Assembly (NCBI GenBank): GCA_004123355.1
Contig: SCHM01000004.1
Coordinates: 4,062,316 to 4,126,315 of the forward strand
Length of the DNA stretch: 64,000 bases
From: Amphirosellinia nigrospora
Taxonomy: Eukaryota > Ascomycota > Sordariomycetes > Xylariales > Xylariaceae
Reading direction: 5' to 3'
The translations under genes were made by a program, and so were the position numbers. Of the stretch, positions 24,221-38,639 are shown one piece after another. The notes under the pieces were generated by a model. That model ran no database searches and was not told the origin of the DNA. It saw only the letters and a list, made by a program, of their open reading frames with translations. Each line of letters starts with the position of its first letter. Within the stretch, counting starts at the first letter, position 1.

Positions 24221-25789
24221 TTAATTAAGCTATTATTTAAAAATTAATTTAATATTTATTAAAAATTGTTTAAATTAAGCAAAAAAAAATTAAACTTTAG
24301 TAGTTTTTTTATTATAACAGTATTTTTACGAAATAACTTAATTAAAAACAATATAAAACGCTAATAATTATTTAATACGTTAATAAATATAGCGTTATTT
24401 TAATATATTAGCGGTTTTTCATTAAATTATATAAAATAGCTTATTTAATAGTTAATATTAAATAGTCTAAAAATTTAAAATATATTAAAAGGGGCAAAAA
24501 TTATACGTTATTTAATATTTTAAAAAAAAATAATAAAAGCTAATAAATATAAACTATTAAACTTTAGTTTTAGTTAAAATAACTATTAATAATAACTATA
24601 ATTATAAAGCTATTATTATATTTTTATTATTATATTAAAACTATAAAAAATTTTTATATAATATTTTTTAATAGTTATAATATTTTATAATATAACGAAA
24701 AAAGATTTTTTTGCTCGATATATTATTAAAAGTTTATTTAAAAAAAATATTTTTACTTATTCTTTTTTAAATATTATTTTTTGCTTTAAAAAATAAAATA
24801 TAAATAAAAAAATTTTTAATTTTAGCTAATATTTTTTTTAAAACCTATAAAAATAAATATAATAAATAAACCAAAAAATTTAAGCTAAATAAGCTTAATT
24901 TTAATTTTATAAAATTAATAATTTTTATAATATATAATTTAAAAAAAAAAATGCGTTAATTAAAACATAAAATATATTATTAATAATAGTTTTAAGCTTT
25001 TTATATTTTATTTAAAAAATATTTATTATTTATAGTTTTATATAAAATATAATATAATATTATAATATTATTTAGCTTTAATAAATATTTTAATTAAATA
25101 AATTTTAACCTAGTTAAAAATTTCGATAAATTTTATTATATTATAACTTTTAATTTAGTATTTATTAATAATATTTATTAAAAATATATAAAAAAAGTTA
25201 GCAAAAATCCGTAAGTAAATATTATTAGTATTTTTTTATTATTTTTTTTAGCGTTTTTATTTAAAAAATAAAAAAAAGTTTAAGTTTTTAAAAAAAAAAA
25301 ACAAAAAACTATATTAGCATTTAAATTTTTCTAAAATTTTTATAAAATTAAATATATTTTCTTTAAAATTATTTTATTCTAAACTATAAAAAAAAAACTT
25401 TAAAAATTAATTAAAAATAACTAATTAAAATATATAACTTTTTAACTTAATAAATTTTAATTATAGCTATAAATTTAAATAAAATAAAAATAATATTTAA
25501 ATAGCTAAAAACTACTAATAAAACTAAAAGCTTAAATAAATATTATTTAGCTTTTATTAAAATAATTATATTTTTATAAATTTTATAGCGTTTAAATAAG
25601 CTTAAAAAATAAACTATAGTTTTATTTATTTATTTTTATAAAAAGCTTAAACTATTTTTATATTTAATATAAACTATAACTAAAAGTTTTATTTTTAATA
25701 TTTGCTTTAAGCTTATTATAATTATAATTATATAAAAATAAAAAGCTTTTTTATATATAAAATATAAAAAAAACTTTTTTCTAGGTTTT

Positions 25790-26425
25790 ATTTTAACGCT
25801 ATTTATAAATATATTATAAACTTTAAAAAAAATATATATATTTAAATTATATTTCTTAACAAACATTTAACGAAATAAGCCTTAAATAATATAAAAAACG
25901 TATATAAACCTTAAAAAAAATATTTATACCCAGGTTATACTTATTAATAAACGTTTAATAAATTAAACTTTAAAAAATATATAAAAAATATATATAAACT
26001 TTAAAAAAAATATAACTATTTAAATTATACTTTTTAATAAATATTTAATAAAACAAGCCTTAAAACCTATATAAAAACCGTATATAAACTTCGGAAAAAT
26101 ATTTATATTTAAGTTATACTACTTAATAAACGTTTAATAAACTAAGCTTCGAAAAATATATAAAAAATATATATAAACTTTAAAAAAAATATAACTACTT
26201 AAGTTATACTTTTTAATAAACGTTTAATAAAATAAGCTTTAAAACTTATATAAAAGCTATATATAAACTTTAAAAAAAATATTTATACTTAGGTTATATT
26301 TTTAATAAACGTTTACTAAAATATACTTTAAATAATATATAAAAACGTATATAAACTTTAGAAAAATATTTATATTTAAATTATACTTCTTAATAAACGT
26401 TTAGCAAAAAAACCTTAAAAAATAT
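25790..26425. repeat. Tandem array of ~80-90-bp units (about seven copies)
   Basis: Each unit has a TATATAAACTTTAAAAAAAA-like half followed by TTAAGTTATACTT...TTAATAAACGTTTAATAAA. Copies differ mainly by transitions and small indels. The array is a minisatellite inside the AT block. Confidence 0.85.
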
Positions 26426-29159
26426 ATAAAAACATATATTAAAACTAAAAACCTAACGTTTAAATAATATATTTATTTATAAATTAAATTAGTTTAACTT
26501 TTTAACTAAAATAGCTATAAAAACTATTTATAAATATTATACAAGTCTAAGTTTAATATACTATATAATACTATATAAATCCCACCCAAAGTCCGCTAAA
26601 TATTACGTTATAAAGCTAAAATAATTATATAAAACTATAATAAGTTTTAAACAAATATTAAACTAAATTCAAACATTAAAATATTTAGCCTTTAATTATA
26701 AAAGTTTTTATTTAAGTTTATAAAGCTATAAAAAAAAATATAATAAAATTTTATATTTAAAAATAGTTTAATAAAAAATAAAATATAACTAAAGCTTATA
26801 TTTAAATATTTAAAATTTAAAGTTTAATTTAGCTAATTTTTTCGGAGTTTTTAAAAGCTTTAGTTTTTATTTTAATTTTAATATAACTCTTTTATATTTT
26901 TAATTTATAGCTAAATTTAAAACTTTTTCTTTATAAACTTCCTAAAATATAACTCTTTAAAAAAGCTTAAAGCTATTTTAAACAATATTATAGTAATAAT
27001 ATAATACGTTTTAGCTTATAAAAATAATTAAAATAATATTAGCCTTTTAAGTCTTTATAAAAGTTTTTAAAAATCTATATAGCTTTTATAGCTAGGTTTT
27101 ATAATTAGTTTATATAATAATAATAAAAAAAAAAAATTCTAAGCATTAAAAAGTATAAAATCCTATTTTTTAAAAAAAAATTAAATCTTTATAGCATTTT
27201 TAATATTATTATTATTTATTAATTAATTTAAACTTATTTTAAGCTTTTATTTAAACTTTTATTATAATAAACATAAATATAATTAATAACGTAATAAAAT
27301 AAAAAAAATTATTTTATTATTAAACTATAACTAATTAAATAATAAACTAAACAGCTAATTTATTAAATATATTAAATAATATAAATAAAATTATAAATAA
27401 TAATTTATAAAAATATATTAATTAGCTAACTATTTAACTTATTAAGCTATTTTTTAGCTATTATAATTAGTTTAAAAAACTTTAACGTTTTATTATATTA
27501 AATATAAACAAAACATAAATAAAATATAAACTAAAATATAAATAAAACGCAAGCAAAATATAAAAAAAAAACATATATTTATATTATTAATAAGCAATAT
27601 TATATATAATCGATAATATATATTTTTTTAAGCAATAAAATAATAATAAAAACTAAACTATATAGCTTTTTTAATATTTATTTAATAATACGTTTATTAT
27701 AAAACGTTTTTTATTTTTATGTTATTTTAAATATATTAAAACTAATAGCTAATATATATTATTTTAAACTTAAGCGTAGCTTTATTTAGTAAATAAATAT
27801 AATTATATTTTTATATATTTTAAATTTTCGATTTTAATAAACTTATAAAAAGTTTTTAGCTAAATTATTAGTTAGCTATACGTTAATAGTAGCAAATATT
27901 AAAACTACGCTATTAAATAGTTTAAAACCGAGCTTTTTTATTTATTATTATAAATTTTGCTTTTTTTAAATAAAAAAAGTTATTAAAATCGTTATTATAA
28001 ACTATAAATATTTTATATATTTAAGTTTAAATAAATAAAAATAATATTTTATAAATAATTTTAACTTTTCCGATAAATAAATCGTTTTAAAAGCTTTAAA
28101 AAAAATAGCTATAAATATTATTTAAAAATTCTAATTAATTTTATAAACTAGTTTAATATAAAATTAAAACATAAAACTAATAAATTCTATAATAAAAATA
28201 TAAAAAAAAAAAAAATCTTAAAACTAAGCTAAAAAAAGCATTTTTTTAAAACTAGATTTTAAATAAAAAAAAAAAAAAATAACAAATATTTTAATCCTAT
28301 TTTTTAATTTTTTATAAGTCTAAATAATATATAATAATATACGCTAATATTATCTAGCTTTTTTTTAGCTATTATTTATATAATTTGCTAAAAAATCGTA
28401 TAATATATATTTTAGTTTATATATATATATTTAAATATTTTATATTTAGCTGTTATATAAAAAACTATAATATTTTATAAAAAAAAACTATAAAAATAGC
28501 AATAAATAAACCAGCGCTTTTTTACGCCCGCTACTACTATTATTAGCGCTAAAAGCTTAATAATTCTTAAACGTTTTATATTTTAATTTATTTTTAAAAA
28601 ATATATTAAATAGTGTTTTTATAATATTATAACATACCTAATATAGCCCTTAGTTATTATTTATAAAATAATAAAAAAAAAAAAATAATAAGTTTTTTTT
28701 TTTACGCAACTTAATTTCGTTAGCGATTTTTAGTTTACGTTTATTTTAAAAAAACTTATTTAAATATATAAAAGCTAATAAAATAATAATTATTAGCTTT
28801 ATATTATAATTTTTATAAAAATAAAATATAACATTTATTATTATATAATAATTAATAAAATTATTTTATAAGCTTTATATAACTATATAACTATATATAA
28901 AAGTTTTTTTATTTAATCCGGTTTTTAATCCTTATATAATACTTAATATAATATTTAAATAATAAATATTATAATAAATAGTTGCTTTTTTTATTTTAAA
29001 CTAAAACTAATATTTTTAATAGCTATTATTTATTTTTTTTTCGAATATATATACCTAGTTATTATTTTATGCTTTTTTTTATTATTGTCCAATATTTTAT
29101 GTTTTAAAAGCTTAATTAAACTAAAATTATTTTAAAAAAAAACTAAGCCTTTTTATATT

Positions 29160-29476
29160 TGTGGAAATAGTATCGATATTAAGGGGCAATACTAGGTTAA
29201 TTAGCTTAATTAGTATATTCGTATTATTATATACTTTTTATTTTTTAGTTATAAACTAAATAAGCTATTCTTTTATTAAATATTAAAAAATTTGCCTAAG
29301 TAGCTATAGCAGCTTAATACTCTTTTTATCCCGCGTAAAAAAAGCTTTTTCTACGCGTACTGCGCAATATTTAACGCATATATAAGCTATGTACTATTAT
29401 ACTATATAGCTACCTAAGTATTAATAATTACGTAATCTATTATTAAGCTAATTAAATATAAACGTATATACTAATA
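29160..29476 (+). repeat. Left LTR of the 7.2-kb retrotransposon, heavily RIP-mutated
   Basis: About 317 bp, aligning end to end with 36007-36319. Its first ~45 bases (TGTGGAAATAGTATCGATAT and onward) keep G and C that the right copy has lost. Its last 200 bases are strongly mutated relative to the right copy. Confidence 0.9.
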
Positions 29477-32400
29477 CCCTTTTTAGCTATAAATATAGTA
29501 TTATAAACTTCGAAAAAAAAAATAATAAAAAACTTTAAATTAATTTAATACTATAATTAAACTTTTTTTTTATAACTAAAATATATAGTTAACTAATTAA
29601 ACTAAACGTAATATTTATATTATATATAAGCTATATACTTTGTTTTAAAACGAACTTATTTTTTTATTTAGTTTAAAATTGTTATTTATAAATGCTTTTA
29701 TTGCTACTATAATTCTAATATAATTTTATTTATTTTAAAGTTTAAAAAAAAACCTTTAAAACATTTTATCCTTTAAAATATATAAAACAAAATAGTACGT
29801 TTTTTTATACTTATTTAAATATTTATTAAATAAACAATTAAATAGCGCTATTTTTTTAAAACCCCGGACCCTTTTAGATTTAAACCCCTAGGACCTCTTT
29901 AGATCTAAAAAATAAACAAATAATATTAATTATTTTTAGCTAAATAGTTCTTTTAATATTTAATAAACTTATTAATTGTATATAAATAAATTAAATCGGT
30001 TATATTAAAATCTATAAGTTTTAAGGCATTATAAATACTAAAGTATTAAATTAATTACTTTTTAAAAAATTAATATATTAATAATCTTTTTTTAGTAATA
30101 ATAAATAAGCTTAAACTATTAATTATTTATAATAAAGTTTTAAAAAAGCTTAGCTTTATTTTTTTTTTATAATTTTTTTAACTTATAAGTTAAATAAAAA
30201 TAAAAACTTTTAATATTTAGCTTTTTTAATAGTTTAGTTAACTTATTAGTTAGATTATTTTTAACTTTATATATTATTTAATATAGTTAGCTTATATTTT
30301 TTAATTAATATAATAATATACTATTTTTATGTGCTTTTTTTATTTTAATATAATTATATATTTAAACTAACTTATAGCCTTTATATTATTATATAAAAAA
30401 TAATAAAACTATTTAATAGTATTTTAAATTTATTTAAAAAGTTTTTTATTTACGTTAAATTATTTATTACTTTGTTTTATATATATTCATTTTTAATAAA
30501 GTTTTTCGCCATAATTAATTATAGTTTAAAATACTATAGTACTAGCGCGCTATTTAAAAATATAATATACTTTATTAATAACTTATTATTCTATAATTTA
30601 ATATTAAATAATATTAATAATAATAAATAGACCTATATTATTATAGATTTATATAAATAGCTTTTTTTTAGCTTATTATATTTAATTTATATATCTAGAA
30701 TATTTTTTATATATTTAATTAATTGTTTATATTTTTAATATATTTATTAAAAAATTTACTATAAATCTTATTTAAATAAAAATAATAAAGCTTATATTAA
30801 GCTTTATAATCTAAGCAAAAAAACTTAATTTATTAAATAAAAAAATATAATTAAATACTTTATTTTTAAAAATAAGCTTTTTTTTACGCTTTATAGTATA
30901 AATTATCTTTTTAATATTTATAAATATAAATATTTATATATAAACTTAAACTAATAAAATCTAATATTTTAATTATATATTATTTTTAATTAAACTTATA
31001 CTATTAATCTTATTTTTACGATTTATATATTTAAAAACTAATTAGCTTAGCTTAAATTGTTCGCTAGGACTATTTTATTAATCTTTATAATAACCTTTTA
31101 AATAATTTAAATTAAATCCTATAATTAAAAAATTATTTATATAAAATATTATAATTTTTTTATTTATAATTATATATAGCATTATTAAAAATTATAAGCT
31201 TAAATTTAACCTTATTTACGATTTTTTTAGTTTTAATTTGCTATTTATATTTTAATTATTTAAAATTATATAAAAGCTTTATTAGTTTAATAATTTTTTT
31301 AACTAACTAGTTATATTTTTTTTTATTTTAATTTAAAAGTTTCGAAATATTTTTTTAGTATTTTAAACTACTTTATAAATATTTTTTTATAAAAAGCTCT
31401 GTTAAAATATATTATTATAAAATCGATTTAAATATATATTATTTTCGAATAGTTATTAAAACTATTAAAATCTTTATAACGCTATTTAAGCTATAAAAAT
31501 AAAGTTTTTATATTAATATTTTATGCTAAATAAACCTATAAATATAAATTTTAACTTTATATTTATTTAGTTTATTAATTAATAAATACTTTTTTTAAAT
31601 ATTTATATAAATTAATAAAATAGCTATAAATAATTTTATATATTTATAAATTTTAAAATATTATGTTTAAATAAACTATATATTTTTTTAAATATAGCTT
31701 TAAGCTATTTTTTTTTATTTTTTTTATAAATATTTTTTTAAAATAAATTTATTAAAAGTAAATATTTTTATTATAAACTTTTTAGCAATTTTATAAATAA
31801 TTTATATAAAATAATTTTTTAAAAATATAAAAATAGTTTAGTTTTTTAATTTAACTTTTTATAAATTATAAATATTATATTAACTTTTTAAGTTTTAAAT
31901 TTATTTATTTAACTTATATTTTAAATTTTATAAAATTATTTATATATATATTCTGTTTTTTTTAGCTTAATCTATTTTAAAACATAAATTATATTAAAAT
32001 AATCTTTTTTATTTTATATAGTAAATATAAACTTTTAACTAGGTTTTTTTAAAGTTTTTTTTTTATTACGCTTAATAATAAAAGTTAATTTTATTATTTA
32101 TTTCTGCAATTAGCTACGTTTTTTTAGTTCGTTTTTACTATTTATAATAATATTTTTTTAATAATATTATAATCGCGGTTTTATATTTAAATAAGATTTT
32201 TAATTTTTTAATAACGCTGCTTAAGTTTTATTATACTTTAAAAAATAATAAACGTATAATATTTTTAAAATTATAAGCGTTTATATTTTTAATATTTTTA
32301 TAAAAAATTATATATAATATATATATATTTTATTACTTTTAGTAAGCTAGACTATATAATTAAATATACTTTTATAATTTAAAAATATAACGTTAGTTCT

Positions 32401-34148
32401 TTTAACTTTTAGTTTTTTAGCTAATATACGTATAAATTTATTAATAAATACTATATAGTATATATTTATTATTTATAAATTGCTAAAATTAAGTTTATTA
32501 TTTTTTTTTTAATTTAAATAATTAAAATATTTTTAATTAAAGTTACTTTTTTATTATAGATTAACCTATTTTATTAAAAATATATATAATTGCTAAAACT
32601 TTATATGCTTAAAATATAATTAATAATTTAGTTTATAAAATAAAGCCTTAGCTTTACTTTAAATAAAATCTATCGATTTTTTAATTATACTATTTTAATA
32701 CTAATTTATAAATAACAAATAATAATAGTTATTTTTATTTTATTATAAAATATTTTTAAATCTTTTATACCGAACTTTTTGTTACTATTTATGCGTAAAA
32801 TATAGTATTTTTTTTAGTAGTTTTTATTAAATTAAAGTATTTAAAATATTAATTTTTTTTATTTATTATAAATATACTTTAATAGTACTTTTTTTTTATT
32901 TTTATTTTATATATTTTAAAAATATAATATTTATTATTATTATTTACTATAAGTAAAAATATTTATATTTTTCGATTAAGATTAGTTTTATCTAGCTAAA
33001 GTTTATTTAAATTATTTCTTTTAAATAATTAGCTTTTTTAATAACTTTTTTCGAAATATATTTTTTAATTTTAGCCCGATTATAAATAAAACAAAAGAAA
33101 TATTTAACCTTTTTAAGTTTAATATTAATATTTATAGTATATTTAATTATTTATATTAACTTTTTAGTGCTAAGATAATATAGCTAATAGTATTAAAAAA
33201 TTAGCTTATTTTAAATTTTAAAAGTTTTTTTTTTTTTTTTTTAATAATAATTTAAAAATAATTCTTTTAACGTTTTAACTTCGTTTGTTATATTTAGCGC
33301 GAATTTTTATAGTTTTTTTTAAAATTAATATATTATATAAAGCTTTTTTTTTTTATATATTTATAAAAAAAACTATATTATTATATATTAAGATTTATAA
33401 TAGTTATTTTATAGCTATTTTTATATAATATACTTATTTAAATAACTTTTTATTTTATATAATTATTTTTTAAAAATATATTTAATAGAAATAATAAAAT
33501 AAAAAAATATATTTTACGTTTATACTATGTTTATTTTTATTAAAAGTTCTAAAGTTTTTTATAATAGTGCTAATTTTTTTAATTTATATAAGTTTATTTT
33601 TTATATAAACTATATATTTTTTCGCTTTTTAGTTAGACTTTAATTTTTTCTTAAAATCAGCTTTATTATTATATATTTTTATATTTAACCTTATATTAAA
33701 TAAAATATAATGCTTATATACTAAAATATAATAATTCTTTAAAATATAAGTATATTTAAAAGTATTATTAATATAATAACTTTAATACTTAGTCCGTTAT
33801 TACTAATAACTTTAATATTTAATATATCTTTTTAATTTAAATTATTTAGGATTACTATTAAAAGCAAAAGTATAAAAATAAATATAATTAAAAGTATTAT
33901 TACTATAGTTTTTTGTTTAATAACCGGTTTAATAATTAGCTTCGAATTATTTTTAGATTTATTATTATTAAAGCTAGCTTTCGTTTAATAAAAAAATCCG
34001 TTATTTTTCGATTAATAAACAGGCTTACTGCAGTAAATAAATCTATAGTTGTTTTTTTTTCCGTAAAAAAGTTTATAGTAATTTTTTTTATAAATAAGTC
34101 TACTATTATTTTTTTTAGCTTAGTATAATTATTAAAACTAAAGCTATT

Positions 34149-34232
34149 TTTTAAGTTAAGATTTTTAAGTTAAAGTTTTTTAAGTTAAAGTTTTTTAAAT
34201 TAAAATCTTTTAAGTTAAAGTTTTTTAAGCTA
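34149..34232. repeat. Tandem array of 15-bp units inside the retrotransposon
   Basis: Five copies of AAGTTAAAGTTTTTT with transition-type variants. Confidence 0.8.
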
Positions 34233-36006
34233 TAATAACTTTTTAGCCTAAGGTTATTTTATATAACGCAGTTTTATTTATAATTAATAATATTATAATT
34301 ATTTAGAATAAAAAAAAAAAAACTAAATATAATAAAAAAAAAAATTAATATTTTATAATTATAAAGATTTATTAAACTTTATAAAATATTATATTTATAT
34401 AAGCAAAATAACTAAAATTATTTTTAAAACTTATAAATAATTTTTAACTTTTAATAAATTTGCTATAAATATTTAAGTTTTTAATCGTTTAAAGTTTTAA
34501 TTTTAGTTATTACTATTTTTATTAAAGCAATTTTTAGTAATATAATTTTATTAGCTATATTTAAAATATTTAAGCTTTTTTTTTTATTATAGTTTTTTTT
34601 TTAGAATTAAATTTAAAGTTTAATTTATAATTTTTATTTATTATTATTTTTGCTATAATTTTATTTTTATTAATAATATTATTAAACTTTTTTTTTTTAT
34701 AGTTTTTAATTCGGGCTTTTTTTTTATATAGTTTTTAAAATTATTATTAAATTTATTAACTAAATTTTAAATATAATTTTTTATATTTTATAATTTAATA
34801 ATATTATATTAAACTATTATTTTATTTTTTATTATAGCTATAAATATTATAACTTATTAGTTTATATTTATTTTTTTTTTAGTTTTTTATATATTTTATT
34901 TTTTAAAATTTAAATATAAAAAATATTAAATTTTTTTATTATATTTATAATTAATAATATTATTTTATATTTTTTTAGTATATTTAGCTTATTATATTAT
35001 AAGTTTTATTAAAATTTTTAATATATATAACTTTTTTTATATTTTAACTAGTTTAAAAAAGCTAGTTTTAATGCTAATAATTTTATTAGTATTAATTTTT
35101 TATACGAACTAATAAAGTTTTTAAAATTATATTAATAGTTTTTATAGCAAAATATAAATTATATTAATATATTAATAGTTTTAAGCTTTTTTTAAATAGT
35201 TTTTTTTATTAGCTTTAGTTTAAATTTACGCTATTTTAGCTTAGTTTTATTTATAATAAAAGCTTTTTTAAGTTTTTTATAATAAATAATATTTATATTT
35301 AATATAAATATTATTAAATTTTTTAAATTAATAATAATAAATAATAATATAACGAATTTAGTTTAAATTTAAATAAAAGTAATTTTTTTTTTTTTTTTGC
35401 TTTTAAACTTTTTTTTAGTAAAATTACGCTTTGGTTTTTTTTTTTTAAAATCGATCGATTTAAATTTTTAAAAAACTTATTTATTTTTTTTACCGCTTTA
35501 TCTAAAAAGTTAATATTTTTAATTTATTTTAATAATATTATTTATTATTAAATATTTCGAATATATTTTTACTAGCTAATTAATTTAATTAATTAAATTA
35601 ATTAAATTAACTAAAACTAACTTTTTATTTAATTTATTTAATTTTTTTAAGTTATTAATAATTTTTAAATTATTTTTTATAAGTTTATTTTATATTTATA
35701 ATTAATAATTATTTTTTAATTTTTTTTTTAAATTTTAGTAATTTATTATATTTTTTTTTTTTAGTATAGTTTGCTTTTATATATTTTAAAATTATATTAT
35801 TTTATTTTTTAAGTATTAATTTATTAATTAGTTATTTTATTAAATAAATATTAATATTTTATTATTTTAATTTTTAAATTTAGATAATTTTTTTAACTTT
35901 TTTTTAGTTAGTATTTATTAATTAATAATTAAATTAATAACTAAAATAGCTAAAATACGCTAATTAAACGTTTTAAAAATCGATTAATTATAAAAATACT
36001 AGCTAT

Positions 36007-36319
36007 TATATAAAATAATATTAATACTAAAAAGTAATATTAAATTAGTTAGCTTAATTAGTATATTTATGCTATTATATATTTTTATTTTTAGTTATAA
36101 ACTAAATAGGCTATTTTTTTATAAATACTAAAGAATTTGCTAAGCAGCTAGGCAGCTTGACACTCTTTTATCCCGCGTAAAAAGGGCTCTTTCCACGCGT
36201 GCCGCGCAATATCTAGCGCATACACAAAGCCACGTGCCACTGTGCCACATAGCCACCCAGGCACTAGTGATTACGTAATCTATCACTGGCCAATCAGGTA
36301 CTAGACGTATATGCTGACA
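36007..36319 (+). repeat. Right LTR of the 7.2-kb retrotransposon, 3' two-thirds nearly unmutated
   Basis: About 313 bp. The segment 36120-36319 is GC-normal (CCACGCGTGCCGCGC, GCCACCCAGGCACTAGTG) and gives the near-original sequence against which the left LTR's mutations can be read. The first ~100 bases are AT-converted. It ends in GCTGACA. Confidence 0.92.
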
Positions 36320-37949
36320 ATATTAAAGAAATTTTTTTAATATTAAGCTTTTTATTAATTTTACGCTTATCTATATATATAATTAATTATTTTTTAACTA
36401 AATAATTTTAGTCCAACTTTTATTTTAGCTATTTTACGCCGAAACTATTTATAAGTTAAACTTAATAATAATTATATTATATAATTTTTTTATTTATTAT
36501 TTTATTTTATAATAGTTTTAAAATATTATATTTTACCGATTAATATATATTATTAAAAGCTGCTTTTAATTTTAATAAAACAGCGTTTTTACAAAAATAT
36601 TCGATAATAAAGCTAAACGTTTTAAGCCTTATTAATATAAGCTTTTTTTACTTTATAAATACTTATTGCTACTATTTTTAATTTTAATAAATTAGCTTTT
36701 ATATAAAAAAACGATTATTTAACCGCTTATTTATTTATTTCGAAAAATTTAATAGCTTTATTAAATTCTTCGTTTATTATAAACGTAAATATAAACATAA
36801 ATACTTAGCTAACTAAAAACTTATATAAGCTAACTAATATTTAAGCCGTTTTTATTTTTTTATTATTTAGTTTATAATAAATAACGTTTTTAAAGTTTTT
36901 TATATCGATTAGTTATATTAAAAGTTTTTAAATATTTTATTTATTAGCAACGCTTAGTATAATTTAATAATATATTTATACGTTAAATAAAACTATAGCA
37001 AAAAGTAGCTTAAGTTATAATAAGCTATTTAATTTTATAGCGCGTTAAAAAAATTGCGCGATTTTAATTTTATTAAATATTTAAACCGCGGACTAAAAAC
37101 TTTTAATAAAACTAAAGATCTAATTATTTCCGCTTTCTGGTTTTTAATTTTATATTTTTTTTTTATAATATTACCGCAAATTTTATTATATAACTTTTTT
37201 ATTTATTATTTAAAAATAATATGTTTTTTTTTTTAAAGCTTTTTATTTAATACTAAATCTTATAAGCGCGATATTTATATTTAAAATCCTCGATATTATT
37301 TTAATAATATATTATTTTTTAAAATATATTTATAATAATCTTAGTTAAATTATTTATTTTATTAAATATACTAGTAATTTTTTAATAAATAAAAAATATA
37401 TTTTACTATTTTTTAATATATTAATAATTTTAATAAAAATAATAATATTTATAATAATAATATAAAATAATAATATTAAAAATAATAGCTTTATTACTAG
37501 TAAGCATATTATTAAAATTAATATTTTTTTATATATATAAGTTTTTTTACGCTTAAAATAAATATAAATAAAAAGCTAAAAATACTTTTATTAATTAATT
37601 AGTTAAACTTTATAAACAATATATTATTAATAAAGCTATATTAAATATATTTTATTAAAAAAAATAAGCCGTAATTATATAGCAAATAAAAATAATTAAA
37701 TAATTATTTAATATATTAGGGCTAAAAAAGCATAGCAATAAAAAAAAATACTAAACAAATAAATATACTAAATAGTTAATAATAATAATACGTTTATAAA
37801 AGTTTTATTAGCTTTTTATAAATATCTTTATAAAAATTATAAAATATAAAAAAACAAAAAAAAAAAAGCCGTAATAGCTACTAGGATTTTAGTTTTATAT
37901 ATAAAACATTATAATAGCTACTTTATTACTTACTTAAAAGTTGATAGAG

Positions 37950-38100
37950 CCCCCAAGGGGTCTGTGTTGCCAGTGGCTTCCTGCGCGGAGCGCAGGGGGA
38001 AGCCACCTGGCAACACCTGTATCTAGATAGACAGCTGGCACACTGCCAGTCAGAGAATCTATTATTAGATCCACTGCGTGGATCTAATAATAGATTCTCT
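37950..38100. repeat. GC-rich island of nested perfect hairpins
   Basis: Four inverted repeats lie within about 150 bp: CCCCAAGGGG (37951-37960); a 53-nt stem-loop 37964-38016 with arms GTGTTGCCAG/CTGGCAACAC, TGGCTTCC/GGAAGCCA and an inner CTGCGC/GCGCAG; CTGGCA/TGCCAG at 38035-38049; and a perfect 23-bp arm palindrome at 38052-38100 with loop TGC. The island is unmutated while all around it is RIP-converted. The GC-normal sequence trails on to about 38185. It may be a foldback or MITE-like element or part of an LTR. No target duplication was found. Confidence 0.85.
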
Positions 38101-38639
38101 TCCTTCAATCAAGCTTTATTTTACAACCCATAATATTCTTCTCAAAAGTTTATCTTTTATTTTTGTCCGTTTCCTAGCAATATATAATAAAATATATTAA
38201 AATTAAAAAAATAATATTATTTTAAAAATCTTACTATATTTATTTCGAAAATAAAATCTTTATAAAACTTATATAAACGCGCTAAAAAAGCTAAATTTTA
38301 CTTTAAATATAAAAAGCAGCTAAAATAAATATTCCTTAACATATAAAAAAAAACTATTAACTTATTATTAAAAACCGGTTAAAACTATATATAAAATATT
38401 ATAATTATAATAATTAATATAATTATACGCCTTTTATATAAATAATATAATAATAATCGTAATATTATATTAAAAAATAATAAATATATATTTTTATTAA
38501 GCTTATAAGTTTTATATCCTTTTAATAACGTTAAATCTTATATTAAACGTTTAAACGTTACGCTTTTACTTAAATAAACGAAATTAAATATTATTCTTTT
38601 TACTAGTAATATTAACGTTATTAGTCTTAATATCTTTAT

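Larger units (their letters stand above)
29155..36324 (+). mobile_element. Complete RIP-mutated LTR retrotransposon with target-site duplications
   Basis: Two direct repeats of about 315 bp, 29160-29476 and 36007-36319, bound a 7160-bp element. The left end begins TGTGGAAATAG and the right end finishes GCTGACA, giving the canonical TG...CA termini. Both outer flanks carry the same 5-bp duplication, ATATT (29155-29159 and 36320-36324), as integrase leaves. The 6.5-kb interior is destroyed by C-to-T mutation, so gag, protease, reverse transcriptase and integrase frames cannot be read and Gypsy cannot be told from Copia. The length suits either. Orientation is arbitrary because no coding survives. 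Confidence 0.9.

Noticed and set aside
25636-25866. ORFs within the AT block (also 37054-37236 and 45496-45726)
   Set aside because: Composition is only Ile/Phe/Lys/Asn/Tyr/Leu as expected from random AT-rich DNA; one overlaps a tandem array.
25790-26425. CRISPR-like array
   Set aside because: Units are contiguous minisatellite copies without distinct spacers, and this is a eukaryotic genome.
37926-38108. 60-codon minus-strand ORF over the hairpin island
   Set aside because: It is explained by the nested inverted repeats of the island; no sign of translation.
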